In this document: one piece after another, positions 39,750-53,400 of the stretch
Layout of the letters: each line of letters opens with the position of its first letter
Numbering within the stretch: the first letter of the stretch is position 1
Assembly: GCF_000003815.2 (NCBI RefSeq)
Contig: NC_049979.1
Location: 17,220,493 to 17,284,492 of the forward strand
DNA: 64,000 nucleotides
Direction: 5' to 3'
DNA from: Branchiostoma floridae
Lineage: Eukaryota; Chordata; Leptocardii; Amphioxiformes; Branchiostomatidae
Program-made: the position numbers and the translations under genes
The notes under the pieces: model-generated
Told to the model about the DNA's origin: nothing
The model's database searches: none
What the model saw: the letters and a program-made list of their open reading frames with translations, nothing else

Positions 39750-40160
39750 ATTTTTACGTTCTTGTGTCTGTGTGTGCGCATTCTGTCTGTCTGTTGTTGT
39801 TTTTTGTTTGTCCGTTTGTTTGTTCGTTCGTTTGTGAACAGCATAACATGTCATTAAAGTGGTCGCGGATGGATCTTATAATTGTATGTTAGCAAAATCA
39901 AAAAATGATATCATTTCGGCCCTATGGGATTTCTGTTCTAAGATACTGCATTGTAAATCAAGCAAATCAGGGCCTTATTTGCATAATTCATTACCAAACA
40001 TAGTGTTATTTGGCCATAGAAGATCATTATAAACCAATAATTTATGTAAATGAGGACATTATTTGCATTATCAGTGAGAAGCCTTCAGGATATGTAATTT
40101 GTATTACACGGTTAAAACAATTTGGCACAGGCATAAGGTGGCAGAACTCTAGTCCGACAC
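39750..40160. repeat. Diverged copy of the GT-rich/TTTGCATAAT dispersed element
   Basis: A GT/TTTG-rich start near 39765-39835 is followed by AT-rich DNA with AATTTATGTAAATGAGGACA and TTATTTGCATAATTCATTAC, ending near CAGAACTCTAG. The same order of motifs occurs in the element at 59956-61070 (TTTGCATAATTAATGAGG, AAATGAGGACTTAATTTGC, CCGAACTCTAG). They appear to be relatives of one repeat family, this copy shorter and decayed. Confidence 0.55.
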
Positions 40161-43100
40161 CGTATTGCCTATTGGCAAACTAACATAAAGACATCATTAA
40201 CTATAATCTCGAGTTCAAGGTTTCTTTGACGAGAAGGTTAAGTGTCCCTTTATGTAAACATTATGATAACGTTTACGAATATGAAACTTTCCTTTTCGAG
40301 CCGAACCAAGTAATCATTTGTTGATAATGTCATGTTCAAGTTTGTCTGGCATTATTCCATCATCCGGCAGTCCATTCTGCTTTGTCATGGGCCACACAGG
40401 ACCTTCTGTCTTTCGGCATTGTGCCTGCTTGGTCGCTGTAGCTAAGGCGTCTGACCCCTGAGCTGTTATGCTGTTTCCTTCGCTACATTAGAAGTTCAAA
40501 GCGTGTTCTCATCACATCAATGTGTGAGGCCTCAGACATCGTTAACAAACACTGTCCTCGTCAAATTCTGTATTCAAGTGATACACGTGTGCGATTCCGC
40601 AGAACGAATGAATTTATCCAGGATGACTAATTTGTTTTGCGGTTGCTACTGAGTTTGAATTTGGATTTTCTGCTGCGGAAAGAAGACAGTCACAGCATCA
40701 CTGCCAGCGGTGATTAGTGACGCCTTTGATTGCCAGCTATCAGATAATCTCGATCTGAGTCTGGATCTGTTTTTGTACCGTCACAAGCGGCACCCGTGCG
40801 GGGAGCCCCTCACACAGGACCTCCCAGTCATTCCAGGACAAGTGGAGATCTGTAGAGGTTTCCATCGGTCGTCTCGCCGAGCAATCCCTTTATACGGGGA
40901 CATCTTCACGATTCGTCAGACTTCGAATATCTTAAAGACCTCAAAGACCTTTTTACGAAGAAAGTGCTGGCGGGGGTCGTTAGTTGGCAGCGGTACAAGT
41001 TTGGAGACTTTCTACTGAACAGACTTGACAACCGAGCTGAAACGCCTATTCAGGAAGTCCCAGAAGTCATTACTGTTCATTGAGCTATCCCGTCCCAGGA
41101 CAGCGCTGCCCGTGACTTTGGATAGAGCCTGACGTCCGCCATGCCGGAACAGGAAGAGGAGCGTCTTTCATCGATCTGAGCCTTCTAGTGATTTACGGTA
41201 AGCACTTGACGTTCCCTGTTTGCCGCTTTACCTCTCATAGCATGCTAGCAGGCATGAACTGAGATAGCCGGGGAGTCATTGAACGAACGATATATTTAAA
41301 CCAGCTGGGTTGGTGGAGGAAATAACCGATAGTGTTGTATAGACGACTGTAATGCGTTTGTGCTGTCATTTCTTAAGCACCCGAGTGGCACTGTCACTGA
41401 CAGGTACGTCTGTTATCAGATTGTAGGCTTTTATCTTTGTGAATACTGTTACAATGGTTCATCTTTTTTGCAAGGACTGGCAAAGTACCTACAATCATTT
41501 GGCAACAATCCTGAAGCTATCGCTGCCCCAAAGATCCTAACCTGTTAATCATTGCAACCCTAGAAATTTCAAGGGAAATAAGCCATTTCTGGTGTCCAAC
41601 ATGTGCACAGCAGGTAGAGCCAACATTACAACTTGTTCAAGCCTGCCAGGAACCCGAAACATGCGAGAGGTCGTGTAGTTTTCCGGTGCTGATTGGCGAC
41701 CCGAGTCACATCAAGCGCGGTGGTGTATACCCTAGGGGTAAGGGCAGACCTAGGAGCGGTAGTTGTGTATTTGTACGCCCTTGACATCCCTGCTATTACA
41801 TCCATTTCTCATAACTGCCAAAACAGATGAACTTCGTGTGTAAATTACAGGTCTTATCCGATTGAAGTTGGGGCTTACGTACTATCTGACTGCAAGTCAG
41901 TTCAATAATATTTACATTTTCTACACTGACCGGAATGTTGCACTGATAACAGGGCACTTGTTATTCCGACTGCAGTATTTCAGGGCCACGTACTTGTAAT
42001 TGTCCTCTAGTCGTTTGCACTTTTGCGAAAACGATACTGCCTAGCTTTGTTTGTGATGATGTTCTGTTTCCCCTGTTCTTTAAAAGTCACAAGCTCTCAC
42101 TCGTCCGCCACTATAATCCAGTCCCACTAGCTTCAGTATTGCCATATATTCGAGCTGCATCAGCCTATTCACTTCTGTTTGTCAGTTCATTTGTTCGTGC
42201 ACACAATTATATACACCCACGATGCCAAAGTAGAAAATCGTAGTCTAACCATTGCCAGGTCTTTGGATTGTAGATCATTGACATTACTGCACATATCCCT
42301 CAGTTTTATTTCTTCACAGTTCAGGTTGCACGAATAGCTCTTCTTCCACGAGTAAAACAAGATTTCTACTTGTTAATGGGGTTGTTAAAAACTCGGCAGT
42401 GGTGATACTTAATGGGAAGTTAATCCACCCTGGCTAAAGCCGAACTCTGAAAATGGAGAAGGTGCGATTTCAGTATACGCTCGGAACTTGAAATGACACA
42501 AATAAATTTTATTACCATACAAGGAACAAGCGCTACAATAATTCATATAAAAGAACTTAGTTATCACTGTACGAAGTACCTCACCATATATGCTGTTCGT
42601 CCCATGGTAATTCACATGTCTCATAAAACTGGCGACAACTGAAGTTCTTTCATTTCCACTTCATACATGTGTAATGTGTTTTGGATAGACTCGTGTAAAG
42701 AACCTTTGTGCCCGACTTCTCTAACCCCATAGCAACAGTTCCTCTCTGAGCCAAAAGCAGTGACCCTCAAAGCTGATGGTTAATGACAACAAGAACGTCC
42801 TAATACACTGTCGTGCAGACAGCTGCCACCGGCGACATGTACAGTCAGGCAAGTTCAACTGCGTTTTCAATCTGCGGCGGTATCAGCGGAATTCTACTCT
42901 GTCAGAAGGGCAGGCGCACACACTACCAGTAACAATCCCTCATGCTGTGCGGTCCACACACACACGGTCATCAGTGTCTCCGCAGGGGACAGTAGGGTCC
43001 ACTGTGGTATTTACTTACTCGTTCATTTTAAAAGGTCATGGGAAGATGTGGACTTGACTATTTCAACATTGCTGCTTTCAATTTGGGGACTGGTTTGGGC

Positions 43101-43766
43101 AGAGATCCAAGAAGGGACAGTTCACACTATTTGTGTCTATTTGGCGCCATGGGAACCGCAGGACCAGGAAATCAGTAATAGTGCGTCTTGCTGCACTAAT
43201 CACCTAACTCACCTAACTATTCCCTTTACATTAATCAGTGTCAGATATTCAGAGGTCAAAGAAACAATGTTACAGCATCCAGATGATACATGGCGCAGTC
43301 GGAGGAGGTTTGGGGAGATTATAAGTCCTAGAATGGACCGGATAACACAAAAGTTTCATAAATCTAAAAGCGATGGCACCACTTAATAATGAATCAATTG
43401 TTGCAGGTATACGTAACTCCACTGTTGTTGTTCCAATCTACGTACAGTATCCAACGTTAGTGTGTAATCAGGGATGTAATTACCCACTATGCATCAGCGA
43501 ACAAGATGGTAAGGGTCACACCCCCTCTGAGTTCTGTTCAGATATCTGGGTACAATAGGACAAGGAGAGGATCTTCGGAAAGACTCTGGCCAAGTATTTC
43601 TGGGGGATGCTGGATGCTCCGTTTCAACGGTTATACACTAAGTATTGTGGCACATGTATTGTACCCTTGGCCAGAATGTATATCAATAGTAATGCAGTCA
43701 GTCATATCAGTCATCTGAGAACCTACAATAACGTTTACATTGAGCTATATTACCGTTCCTTTCAGG
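40161..43766. other. Upstream region of the LRR gene
   Basis: No protein family was recognised in the short frames here. A good splice donor (TTTACG|GTAAGCAC at 41200) ends a stretch that could be a 5' untranslated exon of the LRR gene, since the ATG exon at 43767 has its own acceptor (CCTTTCAG, 43759-43766). The link between the two is inference. Confidence 0.35.
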
Positions 43767-43782
43767 TGGGAACTAGAGAAAG

Positions 43783-46700
43783 ATGTACACAACGATGATG
43801 ACCTCACTACCTCCTGTATCCATGGGTGTCCTTGTGGTCTGCCTGCTACTGGTATTTCAAACAGCACAGTCCTGTCCTGGCCCGTGCAGATGTGAGGGGC
43901 ACAAAGTATACTGCAATTCCGTCGGACTCACTACTGTGCGCTCAGGAATTCCTCACGATACCAGGATTCTCGACTTAAGGAATAACGTAATTACCAGTCT
44001 TGGTGACGAATCCTTAGAGAACTTAACCTCACTTGTATCACTAGATCTCAGTCAAAACAAGTTAACCGAGTTCCCCAGAGAGGCACTGAAATGGATGTCC
44101 ACCCTTTCACGTCTCCACCTTGACGGTAATGCCATTGGAACCATTCCGCCCAATGCATTCTCCGCACAGCGCAACCTTCGAGAACTGACGCTGGGTTCAA
44201 ACCGGCTGACAGAGGTTCCTGTTGACGCACTGACGTCGCTGTCCAAGTTGAGGCGCCTAGCCCTGAACGAAAATGGCATTATGTCCATCCCAAACAACGC
44301 GTTTAGAACACTGTCCTACCTGAGACTCCTTGTCCTGTGGAATAACTGTCTGGGGGACATACGACCGCATGGTTTTCAGGGGCTTTCACGGGTTTCTACT
44401 ATTGATCTGTCTCGCGCATGTCTGACAAAGGTTCCGTCAGAAGCCTTGAAATACGTTCCACGTCTGACCAGCCTCCACTTAGCCCACAATGAGATCACGT
44501 CATTGTCAGACGACGCTTTCCCCAACGTCCCAAAGCTCAGAGGGCTGACATTGAACCACAACAGGATCGGCAGCATCAGCACGCACGCGTTTCGCGGGCT
44601 GGGTCGACTGGAGTTTCTGAATCTACAAGAGAACAACCTAACCAGAGTGCCCGACGCCTTCAAGCACCTACCCAGCCTAACCACTCTGATGTTGAACCGG
44701 AACGCTATCCGGACTCTTTATCCGTGGGACTTCAGGGCCCTGCAGAGGCTCACAAACCTGTATTTGGCCTTTAACGGTTTTACGACGGTCACGCCTGAAG
44801 TGTTTTCGGAGTTAGCGAGCCTGGAGACGCTGGACGTTAGTGGATTTTTTAACTGCGACTGTCGCCTACGGGGTTTCAAAGAATGGATTGAGACCACCAT
44901 GGTGAAAGTGGAGCAGGACCTTTCTTGCCTGTCCCCACCACCCCTGCAGGGACGACAACTGCGCTGGATTTCCAGGAGTTCATTGTCGTGTGGAGTACCA
45001 GACACTGGCCCTCCCCCGATGCCTCTGCACTGCCCGGTGTACTGTTTATGCGAAGACCGCCAAGTCTCCTGTAACAACGCGCAGCTTACAGGTGTGCCCA
45101 GTGATATCCCAGACGGAGCGATTAGTTTGCAACTGTCCAGAAACCTGATAACTACAGTCAACAGCGACATGCTACTCCGACTAACGGACCTGCAGGACCT
45201 TGAACTGAACAATAACCAGCTAGATGCTGTCCCGGTTAAATCCTTACACCACCTTAGTCAACTGTTATCCCTGGGCTTGTCAAGTAACCGATTGACAGAT
45301 GTACCCGAACGTTCGTTTCTGGGATGTCCCAACTTGTTACGGCTGGACCTGTCGCGCAACAACCTATCCTCCGTCCCGAGTGAGGCCCTTGTTCCTCTAT
45401 GGCAGCTGCACACTTTAGACATAAGCAACAACATCATCGAGACGCTCGGCAGGGAGGCCTTGTCAGGACTTGCTCGCTTGCAAGTTTTGGTACTTAACGG
45501 TAACTGCTTCCGAAACTTGGAGGAGGACGTTCTGTTACACGTGCCAAACCTTCGCCGCCTGCACCTGGAACGCACCTGTCTGCGGTCTGTGCCATCAGCC
45601 GGCTTGTCAGGTCTGAACCGTCTCCAGCAGCTAGATCTGTCCGGTAACCAGCTCACATCTGTCCCGCCGGGAGCGTTCAAAGGCATGCCCGAACTCAGAG
45701 GCCTCGATCTAAGCGAGAACGCAATTTCTTCCATCGACTCTGCAGCTTTTCATAACCTCCCCCGCCTGAACACGATAACATTGAATCAGAACAACCTCAG
45801 GTTCGTGCCTCGGGAGGCCTTGGCTACCCTGACGACATTAGCAGCCGTCGATCTCAGCAGGAATAAGCTGCGGGAGCTGGACAGCCGGGACTTCTCGGGC
45901 ATCAGGGGGGACCTGACCCTCGGGCTCAGCTACAACAGGATTGAGACAGTGGACGCAGAGGTGTTATCAAGTATTGCATCTTTGAGGTGAGCACATCTCT
46001 AGCAATTCAATTATTCATGAGAAATCCACATTTTCTTTGCTTCCGCCTGTTTTGTTTCAGCCTCCCCAGTATGACCAAATTTTGCAGCAAGGGATTCGAT
46101 GTCGCAAAATAACCTATTTGTTCGTAATCATTCTAGTTGTCCCGATGTCATGGTCTTATTAGAATTATGACTTTCAATTATTCACAATTTTTGCCTTATA
46201 TAACCACAGAATACTTGTTTCCATTTGCTCAGACAAGTCTACCTCCAGGGAAACCCGTGGGCGTGCAACTGCCAGTTACGTGGACTGAGAGAGTGGATGG
46301 ACGACAGCGACACTCTACCTAGTTCAATAGGTAAGACCACACTGGAGTACAGATGCACTTTGAAATGTAGGATACAGGAGGATGTTTTCGGAAGAGACGT
46401 CCTATATCTTATAAGTTGTGATGGACATTCCATCCTTATACTTAAACCTAAGCTTATACTTATGCCAAACGTCCGGAGACCAATTGTTTGTAACACTTAG
46501 AACTTCTTTTTTTCAAGGATCTGCTGTTGAGAGAGATGTGACATGCGACAGCCCTCCAAACCTATCAGGACAGGCAGTGATTGACGTCTCTGCAGACGAT
46601 CTGGTGTGCCCGGAAAATGGAAAGCCACCTCCTTTTGAGACCTACGATGACAGCAATGGCAAGGACCAAGAAGGTAACCCGGACGAGTGTCCTAAACAGT

Positions 46701-49672
46701 GCCACTGCAGACAGTCGGAAATCAGCTGCAGAAACAAGGCGATCACGGCGGTTCCTCACAACATCCCGAAGAGCACAACGTTTCTTGACCTTGGAGAAAA
46801 CAAAATCGACAACATTCAATTGCTCCATTTTTTCAAATTACAAAACCTGAGGACTCTGGTATTGAGAGATAACAGACTATCAGACTTCCCATTGGAGGCA
46901 CTGGAGTCTCTGCGATCTCTACAAAAGCTCAATATGGAGAATAACGACATTCATTCCATTCCGCCGGATGCCTTCACGTCCCTCCTCCAGCTACGCGAGT
47001 TGTCACTGGACGCGCACAACCCTGAGAGTTTCTCCTTAGGACAGCTCGAACCGCTCAAACAACTCCGAAAATTGGTCATCAATGGACAAGGTCTGCCAGA
47101 AATTCCCGCACGAGCTTTCTATGGACTGTCTCGCCTCCGCACACTGGTGCTGCGGTTATCTTGCGCCACGGTCATCGACGGTCGGGCGTTTGACGACCTC
47201 GACAACTTGAGGAAACTGGACATAAGCGGAACTTGCATTGCCGATGTCAGCGAGTTTGTAAAGACCCTAGCTCAGGCTACTGCCCTAGAATCACTCATCC
47301 TAGCTGAGAATGGAATTAAACGAATCCCTAGAGCGCCATTCCTACCCATGATCAACTTGCGTTTCTTGGATCTGAGCAGAAACGGTGTGGAAAAAATTGA
47401 CGCCGAAGCATTCCGCGGTATATCCCGACTGTTGTCCCTCACTATGGACGACAATCTTCTAAAATCTGTTCCGTCGGAAGCTTTTCACCATCTGCCTAGT
47501 CTTAGGGTACTGAGCTTGCGCAACAACTCTATCAAAGTGGTGAGGAACGAGGATTTGGTTCCCCTTATGAAGCTGTCAGAACTTCATCTTGACTCCAATC
47601 ATATCAGATCCCTGGGCAGGAAAGTCTTCAACGAACTGGAGGATCTAAGTTCTGTCTCCATATCCAACAACCCGTTTGAGTGCGACTGTGGACTGAAACA
47701 CGTGAGAGGATCGCTAGAGGAATACACGTTCGGTATAGGACTAGAGGTGGAAGATATGATCTGTGCTGGTCCAGACTTTCTAAGGGGCAAGAAGATCAGA
47801 ACCTTGTTAGAAGAAGACTTTGTTTGTGGAAGTGATGAACAAAACAAACGAGCACAAATTCTTCTTGAAGCAGAAAAGACTGGGAACATTTGTCCAGATA
47901 AATGTGAATGTAGGGAGACGGAAGTAAACTGCAGAGCACGCAGTCTCACAGAGTTCCCCGATAAACTTCCGCGAACCGTAACGGAACTTATCTTGTCAAC
48001 CAACCACATCACAGACATTCCCCAACACGCTGTCTCTGGACTGGATAGACTGCAGTACTTACGTCTGAACAACAACCGTCTAACGTCTGCCCCGTCAGAT
48101 GCCCTGAAGGGTCTACCTTCCTTGAAGCGTCTTGACCTCTCTGGAAACAACATCAACGGGTTCGCAGACGACGCCTTTAGAGATCTCGGTAATCTGACAT
48201 CACTGTTGCTGGCAGAGAACAACCTGACGGAAGTTCCTCATTCAGCACTCAAGCCGCTCTCTCGTCTCCAGGAGCTATTTCTGGGTACGAACAACATCAG
48301 GAAGCTCACAAAGTCACCATTCCCTTACCTGAAAAACCTCCGTTTCCTTTCCCTTTCTGGGAACTGCATGAAGATGGTGGAACACGACGCCTTCAACAGA
48401 CTACACAACCTCCTCTCCTTGGATCTATCAAGTACGTCTCTAAAACATGTGCCGTCCAACGCGCTGTCACACCTAGGGCAGCTTCGAACCCTGGACCTCT
48501 CCCAGAATGACATCCGGTACGTCCACGGTGGTGCCTTCCGCGGACTGGAGAGGCTGCGGGTGCTGTACATCGCCAAGAACCGCATAGGGGCCATCCACAA
48601 CAGGGCTTTTGAAGGTCTGGTCCATCTCACAGCCATCTCCCTGTTTGACAACAAGTTGAGGAGGATACCTGGGGCTCTGCAGTCACTTCCACTGTTGTCA
48701 CAGGTGAGCACTTCATATCTAGATATCTATGTGATTGGCCACCACTTCGTCCCTCAATAGCGAAAGCATTTTAACGCATTGCTCAACATTCCTCACACCA
48801 CCGCTCAATTTCGTTTCAGGTGACTATCTCAAGAAACAAGCTGCGTCAGATCCGGGGCATAGACGTCCCTCGCCTGGCCGGCATGGCGACCTTGAGCCTG
48901 AGGGAAAACCGCATCGACTCCATTGATCCGTCCGTGTTCTCAACGATTTCTTTCTTGAGGTACAGATATTTGTATTTTGTACGGGCTAAAAATATTGTTT
49001 TCTAGTTTTGAGCTCTTAAGTTATGAAAAAGTAAATCCATAGTTTACAATATTATGTGTGCTGCTGGAGATAAGCAAGGATGCCGCGTTATGAAATCACA
49101 AAAAGTCACGCACCCCGCTGACAGCAACGGGTACTGCTTTGTATGCACATGTATGTGGAAGTACACTTCAGCATCAAGGAAAGTGCCAAGTAGCATATGT
49201 GCTTAACAAAAGATAGGAAAGTCAATAACTTGCACTCCATGTTTAAATTCCCAGCCACATAGACCTGGACAGTAACCCATGGCGGTGTGACTGCCACCTG
49301 CGTGGCCTGCGGGAGTGGTTAGAGGATCACGTGGACACCATCAACCCGCGCCTCCAGCCAACATGTGCCGGCCCCACCAACCTACAGGACAAGCAGCTGA
49401 CCGACATCCTGCCTGAGGATTTCACATGCTCCAACCAAGACGGCTTCCTGTACTTTTACCGGTACCTGACGACCAGGGAGACGCAGGACGACCAGCCAGC
49501 AGCGCTGATGAGAGCGGCACCTGACGGTAAAAAGGAGAAGTACACGCGGGAAGATCTGTATGCCTTTCACCGGAGGATGCAGCGCATCATGGAGCGACTG
49601 GCAAACATTCGCAAGTACCTCAAGAAAAGGGGTAAGATGGCAAAATCAATAACCACCGGGACAATACGTTAG
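43783..49672 (+). CDS. Secreted protein with four LRRNT-LRR-LRRCT cassettes (about 1681 aa)
   Basis: Five coding exons: 43783-45986, 46233-46330, 46518-48703, 48820-48959 and 49255-49672 (stop TAG). They sum to 5046 bases, exactly 1682 codons. The start lies 16 bases after an acceptor; a hydrophobic stretch (MGVLVVCLLLVFQTAQS, residues 14-30) looks like a signal peptide. Four units follow, each with a cysteine-rich N-cap, about 11-13 leucine-rich repeats and a C-cap. N-caps: CPGPCRC (about 31), CPVYCLC (417), CPKQCHC (825), CPDKCEC (1226). C-caps: NCDCRLRGFKEW (357), NPWACNCQLRGLREW (about 744), NPFECDC (1152), NPWRCDCHLRGLREW (1550). A charged helical tail follows (DLYAFHRRMQRIMERLANIR). No membrane segment, EGF, Ig or laminin G domain was seen. 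Four cassettes recall Slit, but Slit's are shorter and carry EGF domains. An extracellular binding role is inferred; there is no clear orthologue name. Confidence 0.9.
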
Positions 49673-50093
49673 TTAAATTCGTCTGTATACAATGTACTAG
49701 TACGATAGTGTTCTTTTGTATATGAAGTAGACTTTGTTTGGAAGCTACATGACTGTATAATTGTAGCGTTGAGTCACACATTCCGTGTACTAAAACAAGA
49801 AAACCATTCATTGTTTAATGATGAATCAAGAGTTTTCATTTCCATCAGTTTTGCATCTTAATGCGATCGTATATGATTCGACTGTATCTATTATCAGGAA
49901 AACTTTATTTATATGTTTTGATAGGATTGAGTATACACTGAACTGCATATATTTAATGGTAGTGGATGTCTCTTTGTGAGCGTCTTGTATTTTACGCTCC
50001 TTATTAACCCCAAGGATATTGAAATGCTTATATATCAGACATGGTGGAAGGATAGATTTTTGTTGTTAACTCTTAGTCAAGTAGTATCATGAA

Positions 50094-50099
50094 AATAAA
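50094..50099 (+). terminator. Poly(A) signal of the LRR gene
   Basis: AATAAA about 420 bases after the LRR stop codon. The convergent transporter gene's presumed signal is about 220 bases further on, so the two 3' ends lie tail to tail without obvious overlap. Confidence 0.6.
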
Positions 50100-50317
50100 C
50101 ACGACGACGCTTTGATTCCAAGTATGTACTTCATGTTAATACGCAACAATACCCACAAGCAAGCCCTGACAATAACCCACAACAGCCGCAAAGCTTCGGT
50201 ACGTAAACTCCTGTAACACAAACACTTCAGGATGATCCTGAACAAGCTCCTGACTCACTCAGTGAGGCTCACAAATTATTAAATTAAAAAACAGATTATT
50301 AGATTTTTTCGTTGAAG

Positions 50318-50323
50318 TTTATT
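50318..50323 (-). terminator. Poly(A) signal of the SLC51A-like gene
   Basis: TTTATT on the plus strand (AATAAA on the minus strand) lies about 90 bases beyond the minus-strand stop at 50414. Confidence 0.5.
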
Positions 50324-50413
50324 TGCTAGTTATCGTTAGCATTTCAAGTACGTAGCCTGCAAAATTGGGAAGAATTTTCAGGGCGTTAAAAGGAACGCAG
50401 GAACTAATAAGTG

Positions 50414-53400
50414 TTATACTGTGGAACTGTTTCTTCTCTCTTGTCCTCTTTCACAGTTTGTCATGAGCCACACCCCTTCCTCCTCAGTACCCTGGTCAAC
50501 AGGAAGGTCACGGGTGGGCTGAGATACTCTTACGTCCTCAGAGCTATGTGCAGGTGACTCCTCAGTACTATCATGTCCTGTCTCCGGATTCTCCCCACCT
50601 GAACGATCGCAATTCTGAGTTGTTACGTCACCGTCCTGACGTGACGGTTTGTCTGCCTTGTGCTGTATAAGACCTGTATCGTTACGAAGTTTGACATAGC
50701 AGAGGTCGCCCTCGCTCCTGGCCGGTGCAGGACGATGTCGCTTCTTCCAGTGTGCGACACCGCCGGGCCCTCCGTTCGCCTCAGCCTTACACTTGATATC
50801 ACCGGACGACTTGGAGTGTTTGTTCCCGCCACAGGACAGACAATTAGACCTTCCCTCTTCCTTTGACTGAACTCTAAAAAGTGGATACAAAAAATAAATA
50901 ACTACAGACGGTCGAACGAATTCAGTATTGAAGCAATACGTGCTATTTTTCTTGTCCTGTATGATCCAAAGCAACAAAGTTATAACAAACTAATAACTAT
51001 GACTGTAAAGATATATGTAATGAGACAGAAAACTGACTTTTCGTGTTCTTTGTCCTCTGGTTGTGTTGGGTCCTCCACGTCTGAGTCCGTGGGTATCTGT
51101 AGCAGGACATCGTGATCATTCCTGGTGAACACCCACCGGGCCACCAGAGCCGCGACCATCATCTCAATGATGATCATGCAGTTATGAATATCTGTGGAAA
51201 CATTTATGATACTGGAATGACACCTTTGGTACACAATGACATTACTTCATCGCTATTATAAAACATAAATCACATGTAGACAGAAAGGAATTCAACTAAA
51301 TGTCCTGAAAAACAACAGAAGAACGCAGGTCTTGAGATTTAATCACATTTTACTCTATGAAATGAAGAAATGATACACACGGGGGAATTGTTTATAGGCA
51401 AAAATGCAGCCCTTCCCCCAAAACACACAGAACAAAAACATAATTCTGTAAAGTTACTTACAATCAGCTCGCGTCTTGGAAGAGAACTGGGGTCCACATG
51501 GGATGACGCGGAACGAGGCTAACAGACTCAGCACCATTTTCTGTATTCCCGCCAGAGCTGCTGCAACCTGTCATCCGAACGGAAAAACGACAAGTATTCA
51601 TATGGGTCATCCTTGAAGTCTCTTTAAGCTTTAGAACTCACGTGCAAGTTTAAGGTCAATCTTCAGCATTCAAATTTTGTTTCAAATTTTCTTGTGCTCT
51701 TCTTCAACTACAAAATACATACATATTCTTGTTCCCTGCATTAGTCTTTGCCATTTAATTTAAAGGCCTGAAGAACTACACAAATGTACATGACAATGTA
51801 AACATCTAATTTAAACGATGACATAGCTTTATTGTTAAGTGTTTGCTCTCCTCTACTTACTTACTAAGAAACTGGACGGAAAGCAGTATTGTGTTTTTAC
51901 AACCCACTTGACCTGCCAGTGAACACTACAGTAAGGTCGTCAATGGCTACATTTCACTGGTGTAACTATGTGCCTTAAAGGTCAAGGTAAACCTGTTTTT
52001 GTCACGTACAGATATATTGTTCTTAACGTCACAGATGTCAACGCCCACTTCTAGTTAAGGTTGTACGTTCGTGAACTCTGCGTGCATATACAGAGATTTT
52101 TGTTGTACATGGGATCATTGGCAGCAATTCTTTGTATTTTGCCATCATGATCTTGTGCGTTTCAAACAAAATACCATGTGCCAAATATCGTTTCCAACAA
52201 CATTTCAACTTGGGTCCAGTTTGCAATGTGCTGTGTCGTACCTGGACAAGCAGGTTCTTCAGTGAGATGCTCTTCCCTTTGAGAGGTTTGGTAACGCACG
52301 GCTGGAGCACCACGAACCCGTAGATTCCAAACAGGGTAGATATCGTTTCCAACCCCTCCACAAAGTTGTTCACGCTTGGTCCGGATTCCTGCACAACAAA
52401 GGTGTGCGTTAAGTAACGTAAGAGAAAAAAACGGAAAAAAATTGTGACAATATGTCGAATGCTAAATCACCATCAGTTACGGTCATTCATTAGTTATAGG
52501 ACCAAACAAGCTCTGTTCAAGGCTATTAGAGGGTTACCGTTTGAGATCGATTATGGTCACTGCTGAAAGTTTAAACTTACAGAATACATCGATAGGGAAT
52601 CTCCTTTCACAGAAATAGTCCAGTGTCCATTATAATCAAACAGGTTGTGTCGACATTGAAGTTCCTTCGTTTACAATATGATACATTGCATTGCATTAGC
52701 GATAGTAGAATAACTGTTTGTCACCGTCTGTCCTAGGCCATACTTCCCGTCGCTCCACGTGACCAGCGCGATGAAGTACAGGATGGGCCGCATGATGGCC
52801 ATCTGCATCACTGCCAGCTTCATCCAGCCCAGGGTGCCTCTGGATGTGGGAGATAAGAAGCAATTACATGAAGAATGGCACCAGTAACAGTGTCTGGGGT
52901 TATCTAAAGATTTAGTGCACATATAACTGCGGGAGCTACGTTCCTGGGCCATGGGAATCAACACCATTCAACAACTGAAAGATGAGCCAAAAGGACAAAA
53001 ATTTACGTCGTAATAAACAACTGAGATGACGGTTATTTGTCATCACAATTGCACTTGAAGACATACAAAATTAGTAAAGTCAGCACGATATGTGTTAATA
53101 TTTTCTGTTAGGCCTCGAAAAGTGTTCTTGTCTATATCATTTAAAGACATTAACAGAACAGACACAAATGAAAAAAAAAATTCTAGGATGTAAAAAAACA
53201 CGTGCGTACAGAGTCATGTCCACTTGCGGGAGGCAGCAACAACAGCAGCAACATGGCGGGCGTCGGAGGGATACCTTCATTCCAGACAACGTTGTGACCA
53301 GTTCTTCATCACCACCGAAGTAGTCCACCATCAGCATGAAGAACTGGTATACTGCGACCGCGAAGTAGCTAAAAGACAATGAAAGGTTGGCCACTTTTCA

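Noticed and set aside
40710-41018. 102-codon frame upstream of the LRR gene
   Set aside because: No recognisable domain and no acceptor/donor pair in phase with the LRR coding exon. At most part of an untranslated first exon.
44718-45734. Long minus-strand open frames within the LRR exons
   Set aside because: They are shadows of the repeated leucine-rich codon pattern on the plus strand; the plus-strand translation is clearly the coding one.
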